Source of the DNA: a bacterium
GTDB taxonomy: Bacteria; Patescibacteriota; Patescibacteriia; UBA1558; S5-K13
Length of the DNA stretch: 8,662 bases
Direction of reading: 5' to 3'
Assembly (NCBI GenBank): GCA_021106915.1
Contig: JAIOTH010000060.1
Span: 1 to 8,662 of the forward strand
In this document: piece after piece, positions 1 to 5,484 of the stretch
Layout: each line of letters starts with the position of its first letter
Numbering within the stretch: the first letter of the stretch is position 1
Program-made: the position numbers and the translations under genes
Notes under the pieces: model-generated
The model's database searches: none
What the model was told of the DNA's origin: nothing
What the model saw: only the letters and a program-made list of their open reading frames with translations

Positions 1-1
1 A

Positions 2-265
2 GACTATCCTCAAGTACATAAAAACTTCTTTCAAAATATAACAGAAGCCGATGTTCTTTTTATTATGAACGAAGATAAGAATAATATTTCTGGCTATCTC
101 GGAGCAGAAACTTTTGCCGAAATGTGCTTCGGAGTTGCCCAAAACTTAATTTATAATAAAAATATTGAAATTATACTCCTCCAAATGCCTGATTCAAAAG
201 TTCAATCCTACGACGAAGTAAAGCTCTGGTTAAAATTAGGCTGGATCAAACTTCTACAAAAATAG
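2..265 (+). CDS. Nucleoside 2-deoxyribosyltransferase-like protein, C-terminal fragment
   Basis: The frame is open from the left edge of the window to a TAG at 263-265, so this is the 3' part of a gene whose start lies outside. An internal ATG at 65 gives a 66-residue product, but the open codons before it encode plausible protein (ITEADVLFIMNEDK), so the fragment is at least 87 residues. The pattern of a buried strand (ADVLFIM), then GYLGAETFAEM, then a strand after a helix (IEIILLQMP) resembles the C-terminal half of the nucleoside 2-deoxyribosyltransferase-like fold, where a Glu in the GxExxxE segment acts in catalysis. I recognise the fold type only; the substrate is unknown. It is the only plus-strand gene seen and converges on rplU, with which it shares a terminator. 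Confidence 0.6.
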   Translation, partial: DYPQVHKNFFQNITEADVLFIMNEDKNNISGYLGAETFAEMCFGVAQNLIYNKNIEIILLQMPDSKVQSYDEVKLWLKLGWIKLLQK

Positions 266-273
266 CCTTAATT

Positions 274-304
274 AAAAAAACCTCGTATCTAACGAGGTTT
301 TTTT
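274..304. terminator. Bidirectional intrinsic terminator
   Basis: Stem CCTCGT (281-286) pairs with ACGAGG (292-297) around a five-base loop. Seven A's precede the stem and seven T's follow it, so the hairpin has a U-tract when read from either strand. It lies between the stop of the plus-strand fragment and the stop of rplU, the expected place for a shared terminator of converging genes. Confidence 0.85.
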
Positions 305-333
305 ATATAAATTCTATTCAAATCTTAAACTTT

Positions 334-666
334 TTAAATTTCTAATTCTGTAAAATGTTGACGATGACCATAAACTTTATGATATCTAGTCTTATTTTTG
401 TATTTCTCTACTCTAATCTTTTTAGCTCGACCTTGCTGTAAAATTTTAGCTTCTACTTTCTTTTCTAAATTAGGCTTTCCTAATTCTAATTTATCGCCAT
501 CAATAAAAAGCAAAACATCATCTAAAGCAATTTTAGAATTTACTTCTCCTTCTAATTTTTCTACTTTTAATTTATCACCTTTTTTGACCTTATATTGTTT
601 TCCACCCGTTTTGATGATTGCTAACTTTAATTTTTTAATTGTTTTTTCTTCCATATATTTCTTCAT
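334..666 (-). CDS. rplU: 50S ribosomal protein L21
   Basis: Large-subunit protein that binds 23S rRNA. At 110 residues it matches the family's usual ~100, with an N-terminal extension of about 14 residues before the family's normal beginning. Residues 16-27 (AIIKTGGKQYKV) are the conserved L21 opening. The C-terminal part (83-110) is the basic L21 signature ending in GHRQHFTELEI. The start at 666 is chosen because an AGG lies about nine bases upstream on the minus strand; Met5 has no SD site. A strong promoter lies about 80 bases upstream, so it can be transcribed independently of the DUF192 gene. rpmA (L27), a common partner, is not beside it; the gene ends at the bidirectional terminator. 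Confidence 0.95.
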   Translation of the reverse strand: MKKYMEEKTIKKLKLAIIKTGGKQYKVKKGDKLKVEKLEGEVNSKIALDDVLLFIDGDKLELGKPNLEKKVEAKILQQGRAKKIRVEKYKNKTRYHKVYGHRQHFTELEI

Positions 667-741
667 AAAATATTACCTATTCTTATTTCAATAAGACTGT
701 AATAATTTCTAGTAATTAATTTAATAATGTATTTTGTCTCC

Positions 742-763
742 ATATTCTAATATAATAGAATAT
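742..763. repeat. Inverted repeat over the rplU promoter
   Basis: ATATTCTA and TAGAATAT form a perfect dyad with a six-base centre, covering the -10 element and half of the spacer. There is no T-run, so it is not a terminator. It could be an operator, or it could be a chance palindrome in very AT-rich DNA. Confidence 0.5.
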
Positions 764-772
764 TAAAGTCAA
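744..772 (-). promoter_or_regulatory. Sigma70-type promoter of rplU
   Basis: On the minus strand, -35 TTGACT (772-767), a 17-base spacer and -10 TAGAAT (749-744). The predicted transcription start near 737 gives a leader of about 70 bases before the rplU ATG. An 8+8 inverted repeat (742-749 and 756-763) overlaps the -10 box and spacer. A small hairpin (682-695, CTTAT/ATAAG) lies just upstream of the ribosome binding site. The promoter fits consensus well; transcription itself is inferred. Confidence 0.7.
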
Positions 773-791
773 CCCCAAATTATAAACAAAT

Positions 792-1226
792 TCATTTTTG
801 GTATTCAATTTGATCTCCAATTTTTAAATTATGTAAATCACACCAACCAGCATTTAATTCTAAAATAAAATTAGCTTTCTGATTAGGATTTATGCTGGTA
901 TATTCACCCTTAGTTTTAATAGGGACATTTTTAAAAATCTCTACTATCTCTTTATCATTAATATAAACTATATCTAAAGGAAATCTCATATCTTTCATCC
1001 AAAAATTATGTTTCTTTTTTTTAGATTCCACAAATAACATTCCACGATCATCACCTAAATTCTCTTGATTAGAAAGACCAGCCACTCTATCCTCCACATT
1101 CACCACCACTTCTACTTCAATACTCTCACCACCTAATAAAATATTTATTTTTTCTTTGTTTTCAAACTTCTGACAAGCTGTCAAAATTAAAACTAAAAAT
1201 AAACTAATTATTAAAATTTTTTTCAT
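792..1226 (-). CDS. DUF192 family lipoprotein
   Basis: A 144-residue exported protein. Residues 1-18 form a lipoprotein signal peptide: KK, a hydrophobic core (4-14), and lipobox LTAC with the acylated Cys at 18. The mature part carries the DUF192 hallmarks in order: RGMLF (61-65), FWMKDM (75-80), PLDIVYI (83-89), ILELNAGW (121-128) and LKIGD (134-138). DUF192 is a small domain whose biochemical role is not established, so none is assigned. It should be anchored to the outer face of the cytoplasmic membrane. Only four bases separate its start from the stop of the glycosyltransferase gene, so the two are probably co-transcribed. The SD site is weak (GAAGAAA). Confidence 0.88.
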   Translation of the reverse strand: MKKILIISLFLVLILTACQKFENKEKINILLGGESIEVEVVVNVEDRVAGLSNQENLGDDRGMLFVESKKKKHNFWMKDMRFPLDIVYINDKEIVEIFKNVPIKTKGEYTSINPNQKANFILELNAGWCDLHNLKIGDQIEYQK

Positions 1227-1230
1227 ATTT

Positions 1231-2340
1231 TTATTTTTTTTCTTCTATTTCAATAGAAGTCTTTGATAATTTATTCTGTAATCTATATATATAATAAAAT
1301 ATTATGGAAACAAATACAATCAAAATTAAAATAGTAAAAATTTTACCAACTGTACTTTGAAAAAGGGCTATTAAACCAAAAACAAAAGAGGCTAAATATA
1401 AAAATAAGACCGCTTGTTTTTTGCTAAATCCAGCATCCAATAATTTAAAATGCAGATGTTTACGATCAGCATGTCTAAGAGGAGACTCTCTCTTAACAAT
1501 TCTTTGAATAATCACCCAAAGCATATCTAATAAAGGAAGGCCCATCACTAATAAAGCAGTAGCAATTTTAGCGCCACTAATAATTGCTAGAACCCCTAAC
1601 ATCATCCCTAATAACATGCTTCCACCATTGCCTAAAAAAATCTGAGCTGGATGAAAATTAAGAATTAAAAATCCTAAAATACTCCCCATAAAAATAACTA
1701 TCAATAAAGAAGTGCCACTTTGAGCTTGATCCCAAAAAAGAGAAACTATAAATAAAATTAACATACCAATAGCTGTAATTCCGCTAGCTAAACCATCTAA
1801 ACCATCTAATAATTTAGTGGTGTTAATCATCAAAAAAAGCCAAATAAAAGTAATTATCGCCCCTAAACTGTAAATACTTTGCCCTAAGAACTCCATTTCT
1901 AGTCCTCTTAAACTTATTACTCCTCCACCTGGATGAGTAATAAAATCTACACTTACTCCACTAAGAATTACTATTAAAGTAGCTAATATAATCCAAAAAA
2001 ATTGCTGCCCCGGACTAAGATTATATTTATCATCTAAAGTACCACCCAACATTATCAAGAATCCTGCCATTAAAATGCCAATAATATTTTTTAAGCTAAT
2101 AATTTCACTAATAATTAATTCTTTTTTGAAAAAGAGAATTAAGAGTATTAGAAATAAAAAACTTAAATAAATAGCCCAACCCCCTAAAAGAGGTGTAGCT
2201 TTTTTATGAATTTTACGATCCGAATTAGGATAATCTAGTATTTTCAATTTAAAAGAAAGCTTTTTAAAAAACAAAGTTAAAAAATAACTTCCAATTAATG
2301 AAGCTCCCAAAAATAATAAATATCCTAGACTATTTACCAT
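1231..2340 (-). CDS. MraY/WecA-family phosphoglycosyltransferase
   Basis: Polytopic enzyme of the family that transfers a sugar-1-phosphate from a UDP-sugar to undecaprenyl phosphate, the first membrane step of peptidoglycan or surface-glycan synthesis. The 369 residues match family length and are mostly membrane segments (for example 5-25, 52-71, 86-100, 113-133, 155-172, 186-202, 211-228, 242-257, 310-327, 333-351). Visible motifs are RKIHKKATPLLGG (42-54), the Asp pair LDD (102-104), NTTKLLDGLDGLA (173-185), FLGNGGS (235-241) and DRKHLHF (292-298). The tail after the last helix is charged. The motif that is normally G-D-x-G-S carries Asn238 in place of the metal-binding Asp, and Lys176 stands where Asn is usual. 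The DRKHLHF form is closer to WecA/TagO-type than to MraY. Substrate unknown. The ATG overlaps the end of ruvX by 11 bases, suggesting translational coupling. Confidence 0.85.
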   Translation of the reverse strand: MVNSLGYLLFLGASLIGSYFLTLFFKKLSFKLKILDYPNSDRKIHKKATPLLGGWAIYLSFLFLILLILFFKKELIISEIISLKNIIGILMAGFLIMLGGTLDDKYNLSPGQQFFWIILATLIVILSGVSVDFITHPGGGVISLRGLEMEFLGQSIYSLGAIITFIWLFLMINTTKLLDGLDGLASGITAIGMLILFIVSLFWDQAQSGTSLLIVIFMGSILGFLILNFHPAQIFLGNGGSMLLGMMLGVLAIISGAKIATALLVMGLPLLDMLWVIIQRIVKRESPLRHADRKHLHFKLLDAGFSKKQAVLFLYLASFVFGLIALFQSTVGKIFTILILIVFVSIIFYYIYRLQNKLSKTSIEIEEKK

Positions 2341-2722
2341 AATTTCTCTGCAAATAAGAATCTAATATCAAAGCTGCTGCCGAAGCATCGTCGCCCATTT
2401 TACTTTTCATCTCTCTTTTAATATTCTGAGCAAAAATAGAAGTCATTCTTTCATCTTCTAAATGAATTGGTTTATTTATTTTTTTTCTCAATAATTTTAA
2501 AAATTCTAAAACTTTTTCTGTTTGTTGAGTATTCTGATTACTTAAATTTTTTGGTAAACCTAAAATTATCTCATCAATTTCTTCTCTTTTAATTATATCA
2601 TCTATATCCGTCCAAAAATACTCATTTTTCAAAATTTTAAAAGGCAAAGCAACTCTTACTTCACTATCTCCTAAAGCTAAGCCTATTTTTGCATCACCAT
2701 GATCTATTCCTAAAAAACGCAT
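2330..2722 (-). CDS. ruvX: Putative pre-16S rRNA nuclease / Holliday junction resolvase-like RuvX (YqgF)
   Basis: A 130-residue RNase H-like protein, typical for YqgF/RuvX, which matures the 5' end of 16S rRNA in bacteria. Motifs in order are GIDHG with catalytic Asp7 (5-9), IILGLPKNL (52-60), DERMTS with the acidic residue at 91 (90-95) and the terminal GDDASAAALILDSYL (110-124), which supplies the third acidic residue. The three acidic positions expected for two-metal catalysis are present. It begins a run of three closely packed minus-strand genes (ruvX, glycosyltransferase, DUF192). No SD site is visible before the ATG; the upstream 40 bases are almost only A and T, and I could not define a convincing promoter. 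Confidence 0.9.
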   Translation of the reverse strand: MRFLGIDHGDAKIGLALGDSEVRVALPFKILKNEYFWTDIDDIIKREEIDEIILGLPKNLSNQNTQQTEKVLEFLKLLRKKINKPIHLEDERMTSIFAQNIKREMKSKMGDDASAAALILDSYLQRNYGK

Positions 2723-2799
2723 ATTATTAATTTTAAATTAATTTATAATTTCGAATTTAACCTCTCCCTATCTATCAGCGTGCAGAATGAATTGAGACG

Positions 2800-2897
2800 C
2801 CTGTTGTCATTCCGGACTTGATCCGGAATCTCAATTTTAATGTTTAGTGGCATTAGAGATCCTGAATCAAGTTCAGGATGACATTATTCAGGATGAC
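2800..2897. repeat. Composite palindromic intergenic repeat, copy 1
   Basis: Two inverted copies of one unit bounded by GTCAT (2806-2810) and ATGAC (2878-2882). The first hairpin is ATTCCGGA-CTTGA-TCCGGAAT (2809-2829); the second is ATCCTGAA-TCAAG-TTCAGGAT (2859-2879). The 11 bases TTCAGGATGAC at 2872-2882 are repeated directly at 2887-2897. An outer inverted pair, AATTGAGA (2790-2797) and TCTCAATT (2829-2836), encloses the first hairpin. Fourteen bases at 2800-2813 (CCTGTTGTCATTCC) reappear inverted at 8532-8545. The element is richer in GC than its surroundings and fills the gap between map and ruvX. There is no U-tract, so it is not a standard terminator, though the transcribed hairpins could stabilise RNA ends. 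Confidence 0.85.
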
Positions 2898-2910
2898 AAA
2901 AAAAGAAATC

Positions 2911-3681
2911 TTAAATCTCTGTTATTACCCGACATCCTTTCTCCGTGATGACAACAGTGTGCTCGAAATGAGCTGAAATTGAACCATCTTTAGTCACAAT
3001 ATCCCAACCATTAACATCAACTTTAATTTCATGAGTCCCTAAATTAAGCATGGGCTCAATAGCAAATACCATTCCCACTTCGACTTTTTCCCCTTTTTCA
3101 GAAAGGGCGTAATTAACAATCTGCGGTGCTTCATGAACCTTATATCCTACTCCATGTCCAGTTAAATCTCTCACAATCCCATATTTACCTCTTTCTTTAA
3201 CATATTTTTCAATAATTCGACCAATATCATTAACATACATTCCTGGTTTTAATTCACTAATAGCTTTATTTAAACATCCTTTAGTCACTTTCATTAATTC
3301 TAAATTTTTTTCAGAAACACTTCCAATAGCTACAGTAATAGCATGATCTGTAAACAAACCTCCCTTTGCTGGCCACTTCATACCAATATCTAAACCAATA
3401 ATATCACCATCTTTTAATTTTCTGTCACTAGGAATAGAATGCACAATTGCTTCATTGATTGAGGTACATAAAGTAGCTGGAAATGGATCAGGACTTCCAT
3501 AACCTTTAAAAGACGGGATACCACCAGCTTCTAAAATTAATTTTTCTGCCATTTCATCCAACTCTTTGGTGGTCACCCCAACCGTAGCCTTTTCACCTAC
3601 TTTTTTTAAAATATCAGCTAAAATTTTTCCTCCTTCGCTAAGTATTTCTATTTCTTTCTTAGTTTTAATAGTTATTGTCAT
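2911..3681 (-). CDS. map: Methionine aminopeptidase, type I
   Basis: Cytosolic metalloprotease that removes the initiator Met from new proteins. Its 256 residues match the bacterial type I length. The five metal ligands are visible: Asp98 (LDIGMKW), Asp112 (FTDHAIT), His176 (GHGVG), Glu209 (AIEPML) and Glu240 (FEHTVVIT); substrate-site His81 lies in NEAIVHSIP. The Asp112 motif reads TDH instead of the usual GDT. In many bacteria map follows secY-adk in the spc operon and precedes infA. Here a DKNYY gene separates it from adk by 11 bases on its own side, and no infA follows. No SD site precedes the ATG, so expression probably relies on the upstream transcript. Confidence 0.96.
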   Translation of the reverse strand: MTITIKTKKEIEILSEGGKILADILKKVGEKATVGVTTKELDEMAEKLILEAGGIPSFKGYGSPDPFPATLCTSINEAIVHSIPSDRKLKDGDIIGLDIGMKWPAKGGLFTDHAITVAIGSVSEKNLELMKVTKGCLNKAISELKPGMYVNDIGRIIEKYVKERGKYGIVRDLTGHGVGYKVHEAPQIVNYALSEKGEKVEVGMVFAIEPMLNLGTHEIKVDVNGWDIVTKDGSISAHFEHTVVITEKGCRVITEI

Positions 3682-3692
3682 TATATTATATT

Positions 3693-4109
3693 CTATTTAT
3701 TATAATCAAATGTTTTTGGATCAGCTCCTTCTACAACTTCATGTTTCTTATAAACATGGTTTTTGTCCTTAGAAAATTGATCATTAATAATTTCAAAAGT
3801 ATTTGGATCAGCTCCTTCTAATTTAAAACGACCTCTATACACATTATTTTTATCTTTTCCCCAACTACAATCTATAATTTCGAAAGAAAAAGGATCGGAT
3901 CCTTTTAAGCTAACGCGATTATGCCAAGGAACATAATATACAGAAAACAAATTTCTAGTGTATTTACCAGAATCTGCATACTCAGCAGGAAGAATGCATC
4001 TATCTAAATTTATAAAATCAGATCTCCAATAAGAATAATATACTATGCCAATAAAAATTATAGAAACTATTATTAAAATCAAAATACTTTTTGAAATCTT
4101 TTTATTCAT
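3693..4109 (-). CDS. Membrane-anchored DKNYY-repeat protein
   Basis: A 138-residue protein with positively charged N-terminus, one membrane segment (about 8-26, hydrophobic with no lipobox) and an outer domain built of DKNYY-type repeats. Repeat units are GSDPFSFEII...KDKNNVY (70-91), GADPNTFEII...KDKNHVY (99-120) and a cut-off third GADPKTF (128-134). The function of DKNYY proteins is not established. The DNA repeats have an 87-base period: 19 bases at 3715-3733 recur exactly at 3802-3820. It has a fair SD (AGGAAA, five bases before the ATG). It lies between adk and map, which are normally adjacent, so it looks like an insertion. A 16-base near-duplicate of the adk tail lies just upstream of it. 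Confidence 0.8.
   Translation of the reverse strand: MNKKISKSILILIIVSIIFIGIVYYSYWRSDFINLDRCILPAEYADSGKYTRNLFSVYYVPWHNRVSLKGSDPFSFEIIDCSWGKDKNNVYRGRFKLEGADPNTFEIINDQFSKDKNHVYKKHEVVEGADPKTFDYNK
3715..3910 (-). repeat. 87-base tandem repeat inside the DKNYY gene
   Basis: The 19-base segment at 3715-3733 recurs identically at 3802-3820, and a degraded copy (GGATC then CCTTTTA) starts near 3889, another 87 bases away. Each unit is 29 codons and matches one DKNYY repeat. High identity between the first two units at the DNA level suggests recent duplication or gene conversion. Confidence 0.7.
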
Positions 4110-4117
4110 AATTATTT

Positions 4118-4183
4118 CCTAATTTCTTAAAAACTATAAGCTGATAGCTAAAAGCTAATCACTAATGCCTAATTTCCTAAAAA
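4118..4183. repeat. 16-base near-identical direct repeat flanking the adk stop
   Basis: 4118-4133 and 4168-4183 match at 15 of 16 positions, 50 bases apart. The second copy is coding sequence for the adk C-terminus (FRKLG); the first is non-coding and contributes the SD of the DKNYY gene. The stretch between them contains AGCTATAAGCT-like short repeats. Confidence 0.55.
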
Positions 4184-4787
4184 TCTCTTCTGTCACTTCT
4201 GGAATCGATGGATTACCGTCAATATTAATCACCTTATCTCCATAATACTTAATTAAAGGCTCTGTTTGCTCTTTATAGACCTTTATTCTATTTTTAATAG
4301 TTTCTTCTTGGGCATCATCCCGAATATATAATTCTTGTCCACATTTATCACAAACTCCTTCTTTTTGAGGTGGATTAAATTTAAGATGATAAGTTTCACC
4401 GCACTTACAAGTTCGTCGTCCACCAATCCGCAACAAAACTTGATCTTCTGATAATTCTATGTTTAAAATAATATCAATATTTAAAATATCTTTTAATAAT
4501 TCTGCTTGCCGCAAACTTCGAGGGTAACCATCCAAAATCAAACCCTGAGAAATATCCATATTTTTTATTTCAGCACTCATCATTTCAAAAGTAACTTTAT
4601 CAGGAACTAAATCTCCTTTTTCTAAAATATCTTTAACTTTTAAACCTAACTTTGTTTCATTTTTAATATTTTTTCGAAAAAGATTTCCCGTAGAAATCAT
4701 CGGAATATTTAATTTTTTAACTAATAATTCAACCTGAGTTCCCTTGCCACTACCCGGCATACCAAGAAAAATATAATTCATAAACAT
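4155..4787 (-). CDS. adk: Adenylate kinase
   Basis: Cytosolic enzyme for ATP + AMP = 2 ADP. Its 210 residues fit the long form with a LID domain. Motifs are P-loop GMPGSGKGT (9-17), AMP-site MISTGNLFR (30-38; usual form STGDLLR), LVPDKVTFEMM (60-70), LILDGYPRSLRQAE (83-96), GRR (123-125) and LID Arg/Asp RDDAQEET (156-163). The LID carries four Cys (127, 129, 146, 149), a zinc knuckle as in Gram-positive Adk, but the first pair is spaced CxC instead of CxxC. The upstream cassette and its terminator separate it from secY, so it needs its own promoter. Two ATGs (4787 and 4781) are possible; neither has a clear SD, and the longer is listed. Confidence 0.95.
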   Translation of the reverse strand: MFMNYIFLGMPGSGKGTQVELLVKKLNIPMISTGNLFRKNIKNETKLGLKVKDILEKGDLVPDKVTFEMMSAEIKNMDISQGLILDGYPRSLRQAELLKDILNIDIILNIELSEDQVLLRIGGRRTCKCGETYHLKFNPPQKEGVCDKCGQELYIRDDAQEETIKNRIKVYKEQTEPLIKYYGDKVINIDGNPSIPEVTEEIFRKLGISD

Positions 4788-4830
4788 GGTCTTTTATTAA
4801 TAAAATTTCATTTCTTTTTCTAACTATTCA

Positions 4831-4858
4831 TTTATATTACCCTATTTTCTAGGATAAA
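4831..4858 (-). promoter_or_regulatory. Possible weak promoter of adk
   Basis: On the minus strand, TATAAA (4836-4831) is preceded by a 16-base spacer and a poor -35 (TTTATC). It lies directly after the terminator of the membrane-protein cassette and about 45 bases before the adk start. The reason to propose it is logical (two terminators lie upstream of adk) as much as sequence-based; the -35 is weak. Confidence 0.3.
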
Positions 4859-4890
4859 AAAAGCCCGCTCTGTAAAAATAACAGTGCGGG
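4856..4890 (-). terminator. Intrinsic terminator of the membrane-protein cassette
   Basis: On the minus strand the stem is CCCGCaCTGT / ACAGaGCGGG (4890-4881 and 4873-4864) with one mismatch and a seven-base loop, followed by C and then seven T's (4862-4856). It starts ten bases after the stop of the gene at 4900. Confidence 0.85.
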
Positions 4891-4899
4891 ACTAAATAT

Positions 4900-5313
4900 T
4901 TATCGGGGTGCCTTTTTTACAAAGCCCAGGAATCTCCATAGAAGATGCCCAGTTACAAACCCAATTCCCGGTACTAAGGGGAAAAAGATGTAGAAAAAGA
5001 CTTTCATTAAAGCCTTCCTATTTTCCGGATGAGTGTCCGGGAAAATAACCAAGGCTCTGAAGGACCCGATTAGAAATAAACCGGCAAAGAAAATGACTAC
5101 AAAAATAGCCACTCCTATAACTTCATCTATCTCTAGTTCTTTGGAAAAGAGGCTAACAATTACACCTGCCGCAAAAAGAGAAAAATAAACTCCTTTCCCA
5201 ACAACGCTATCATCAGTCCCTCCTCCACCTAATGGCATCAGGCAATATATGATCATTGCTAATACAATGATAGATATATAAGCTATAATACCTATAAACA
5301 ATTTCTTTCCCAT
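4900..5313 (-). CDS. Small polytopic membrane protein, unknown
   Basis: A 137-residue protein with about four membrane segments (6-26, 39-57, 66-86, 103-126). A glycine-rich loop (GGGG, 29-32) follows the first. A short segment with FPDTHPENRK (91-100) precedes the last, and the end is basic (FVKKAPR). I do not recognise the family. It has the only canonical AGGAGG ribosome binding site in the window (5324-5319, five bases before the ATG), a near-consensus promoter and its own terminator. By hand count, 4921-5280 is about 39% GC, against roughly 30% in the sampled parts of secY and adk. It sits between secY and adk, an unusual place. Horizontal acquisition is plausible but unproven. Confidence 0.75.
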   Translation of the reverse strand: MGKKLFIGIIAYISIIVLAMIIYCLMPLGGGGTDDSVVGKGVYFSLFAAGVIVSLFSKELEIDEVIGVAIFVVIFFAGLFLIGSFRALVIFPDTHPENRKALMKVFFYIFFPLVPGIGFVTGHLLWRFLGFVKKAPR

Positions 5314-5351
5314 TATTTCCTCCTATTTTTTTTATTTTATTTGATTGTTTA

Positions 5352-5380
5352 ATCATATCATATTTTATGAATTCTGTCAA
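5352..5380 (-). promoter_or_regulatory. Strong sigma70 promoter of the membrane-protein gene
   Basis: On the minus strand, perfect -35 TTGACA (5380-5375), a 17-base spacer and -10 TATGAT (5357-5352). The start point near 5345 gives a leader of about 30 bases that contains AGGAGG. A dyad TGATT-GTTT-AATCA (5342-5355) overlaps the -10 and start point and could be an operator. Confidence 0.85.
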
Positions 5381-5395
5381 CCCATTTTTAACAAA

Positions 5396-5423
5396 TCAAG
5401 CTGAGTCAAGCTGAGCTTGATGA
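5396..5423. repeat. Degenerate palindromic repeat copy
   Basis: TCAAGCTGAG occurs twice in tandem (5396-5405, 5406-5415), and 5406-5420 is a palindrome with 7-base arms. The segment from 5401 (CTGAGTCAAGCT...GATGA) resembles the second hairpin unit of the element at 8485-8508 (CTGAGTCGAGCTCAGGATGA), so it may be a decayed member of the same family. It lies between the secY terminator and the cassette promoter. Confidence 0.5.
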
Positions 5424-5433
5424 GTTCGACAAA

Positions 5434-5457
5434 CAAAAAAATCGGGTCAAACCCGAT
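5434..5457 (-). terminator. Intrinsic terminator after secY
   Basis: On the minus strand ATCGGGT and ACCCGAT (5457-5451 and 5447-5441) form a seven-pair stem with a three-base loop, followed by T's (5440-5434). It ends the rplF-secY transcript 28 bases after the secY stop, before the membrane-protein cassette. Confidence 0.85.
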
Positions 5458-5484
5458 CCTACTAACCACAAACTACTAACTAAT

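Noticed and set aside
398..694. Plus-strand open frame of 98 codons opposite rplU
   Set aside because: It lies antisense to a clear L21 gene, has low-complexity Phe/Ser-rich translation and no ribosome binding site; a shadow frame.
2723..2799. Promoter for ruvX
   Set aside because: TATAAA-like boxes occur but no -35 at suitable spacing; AT-richness makes such boxes uninformative.
2800..2897. CRISPR-like or tRNA-like structure
   Set aside because: Units are inverted, not regularly spaced direct repeats with unique spacers, and no cloverleaf or anticodon arm fits.
3566..3772. Plus-strand open frame of 68 codons opposite map and the DKNYY gene
   Set aside because: It spans the junction of two well-supported minus-strand genes and shows no family motif.
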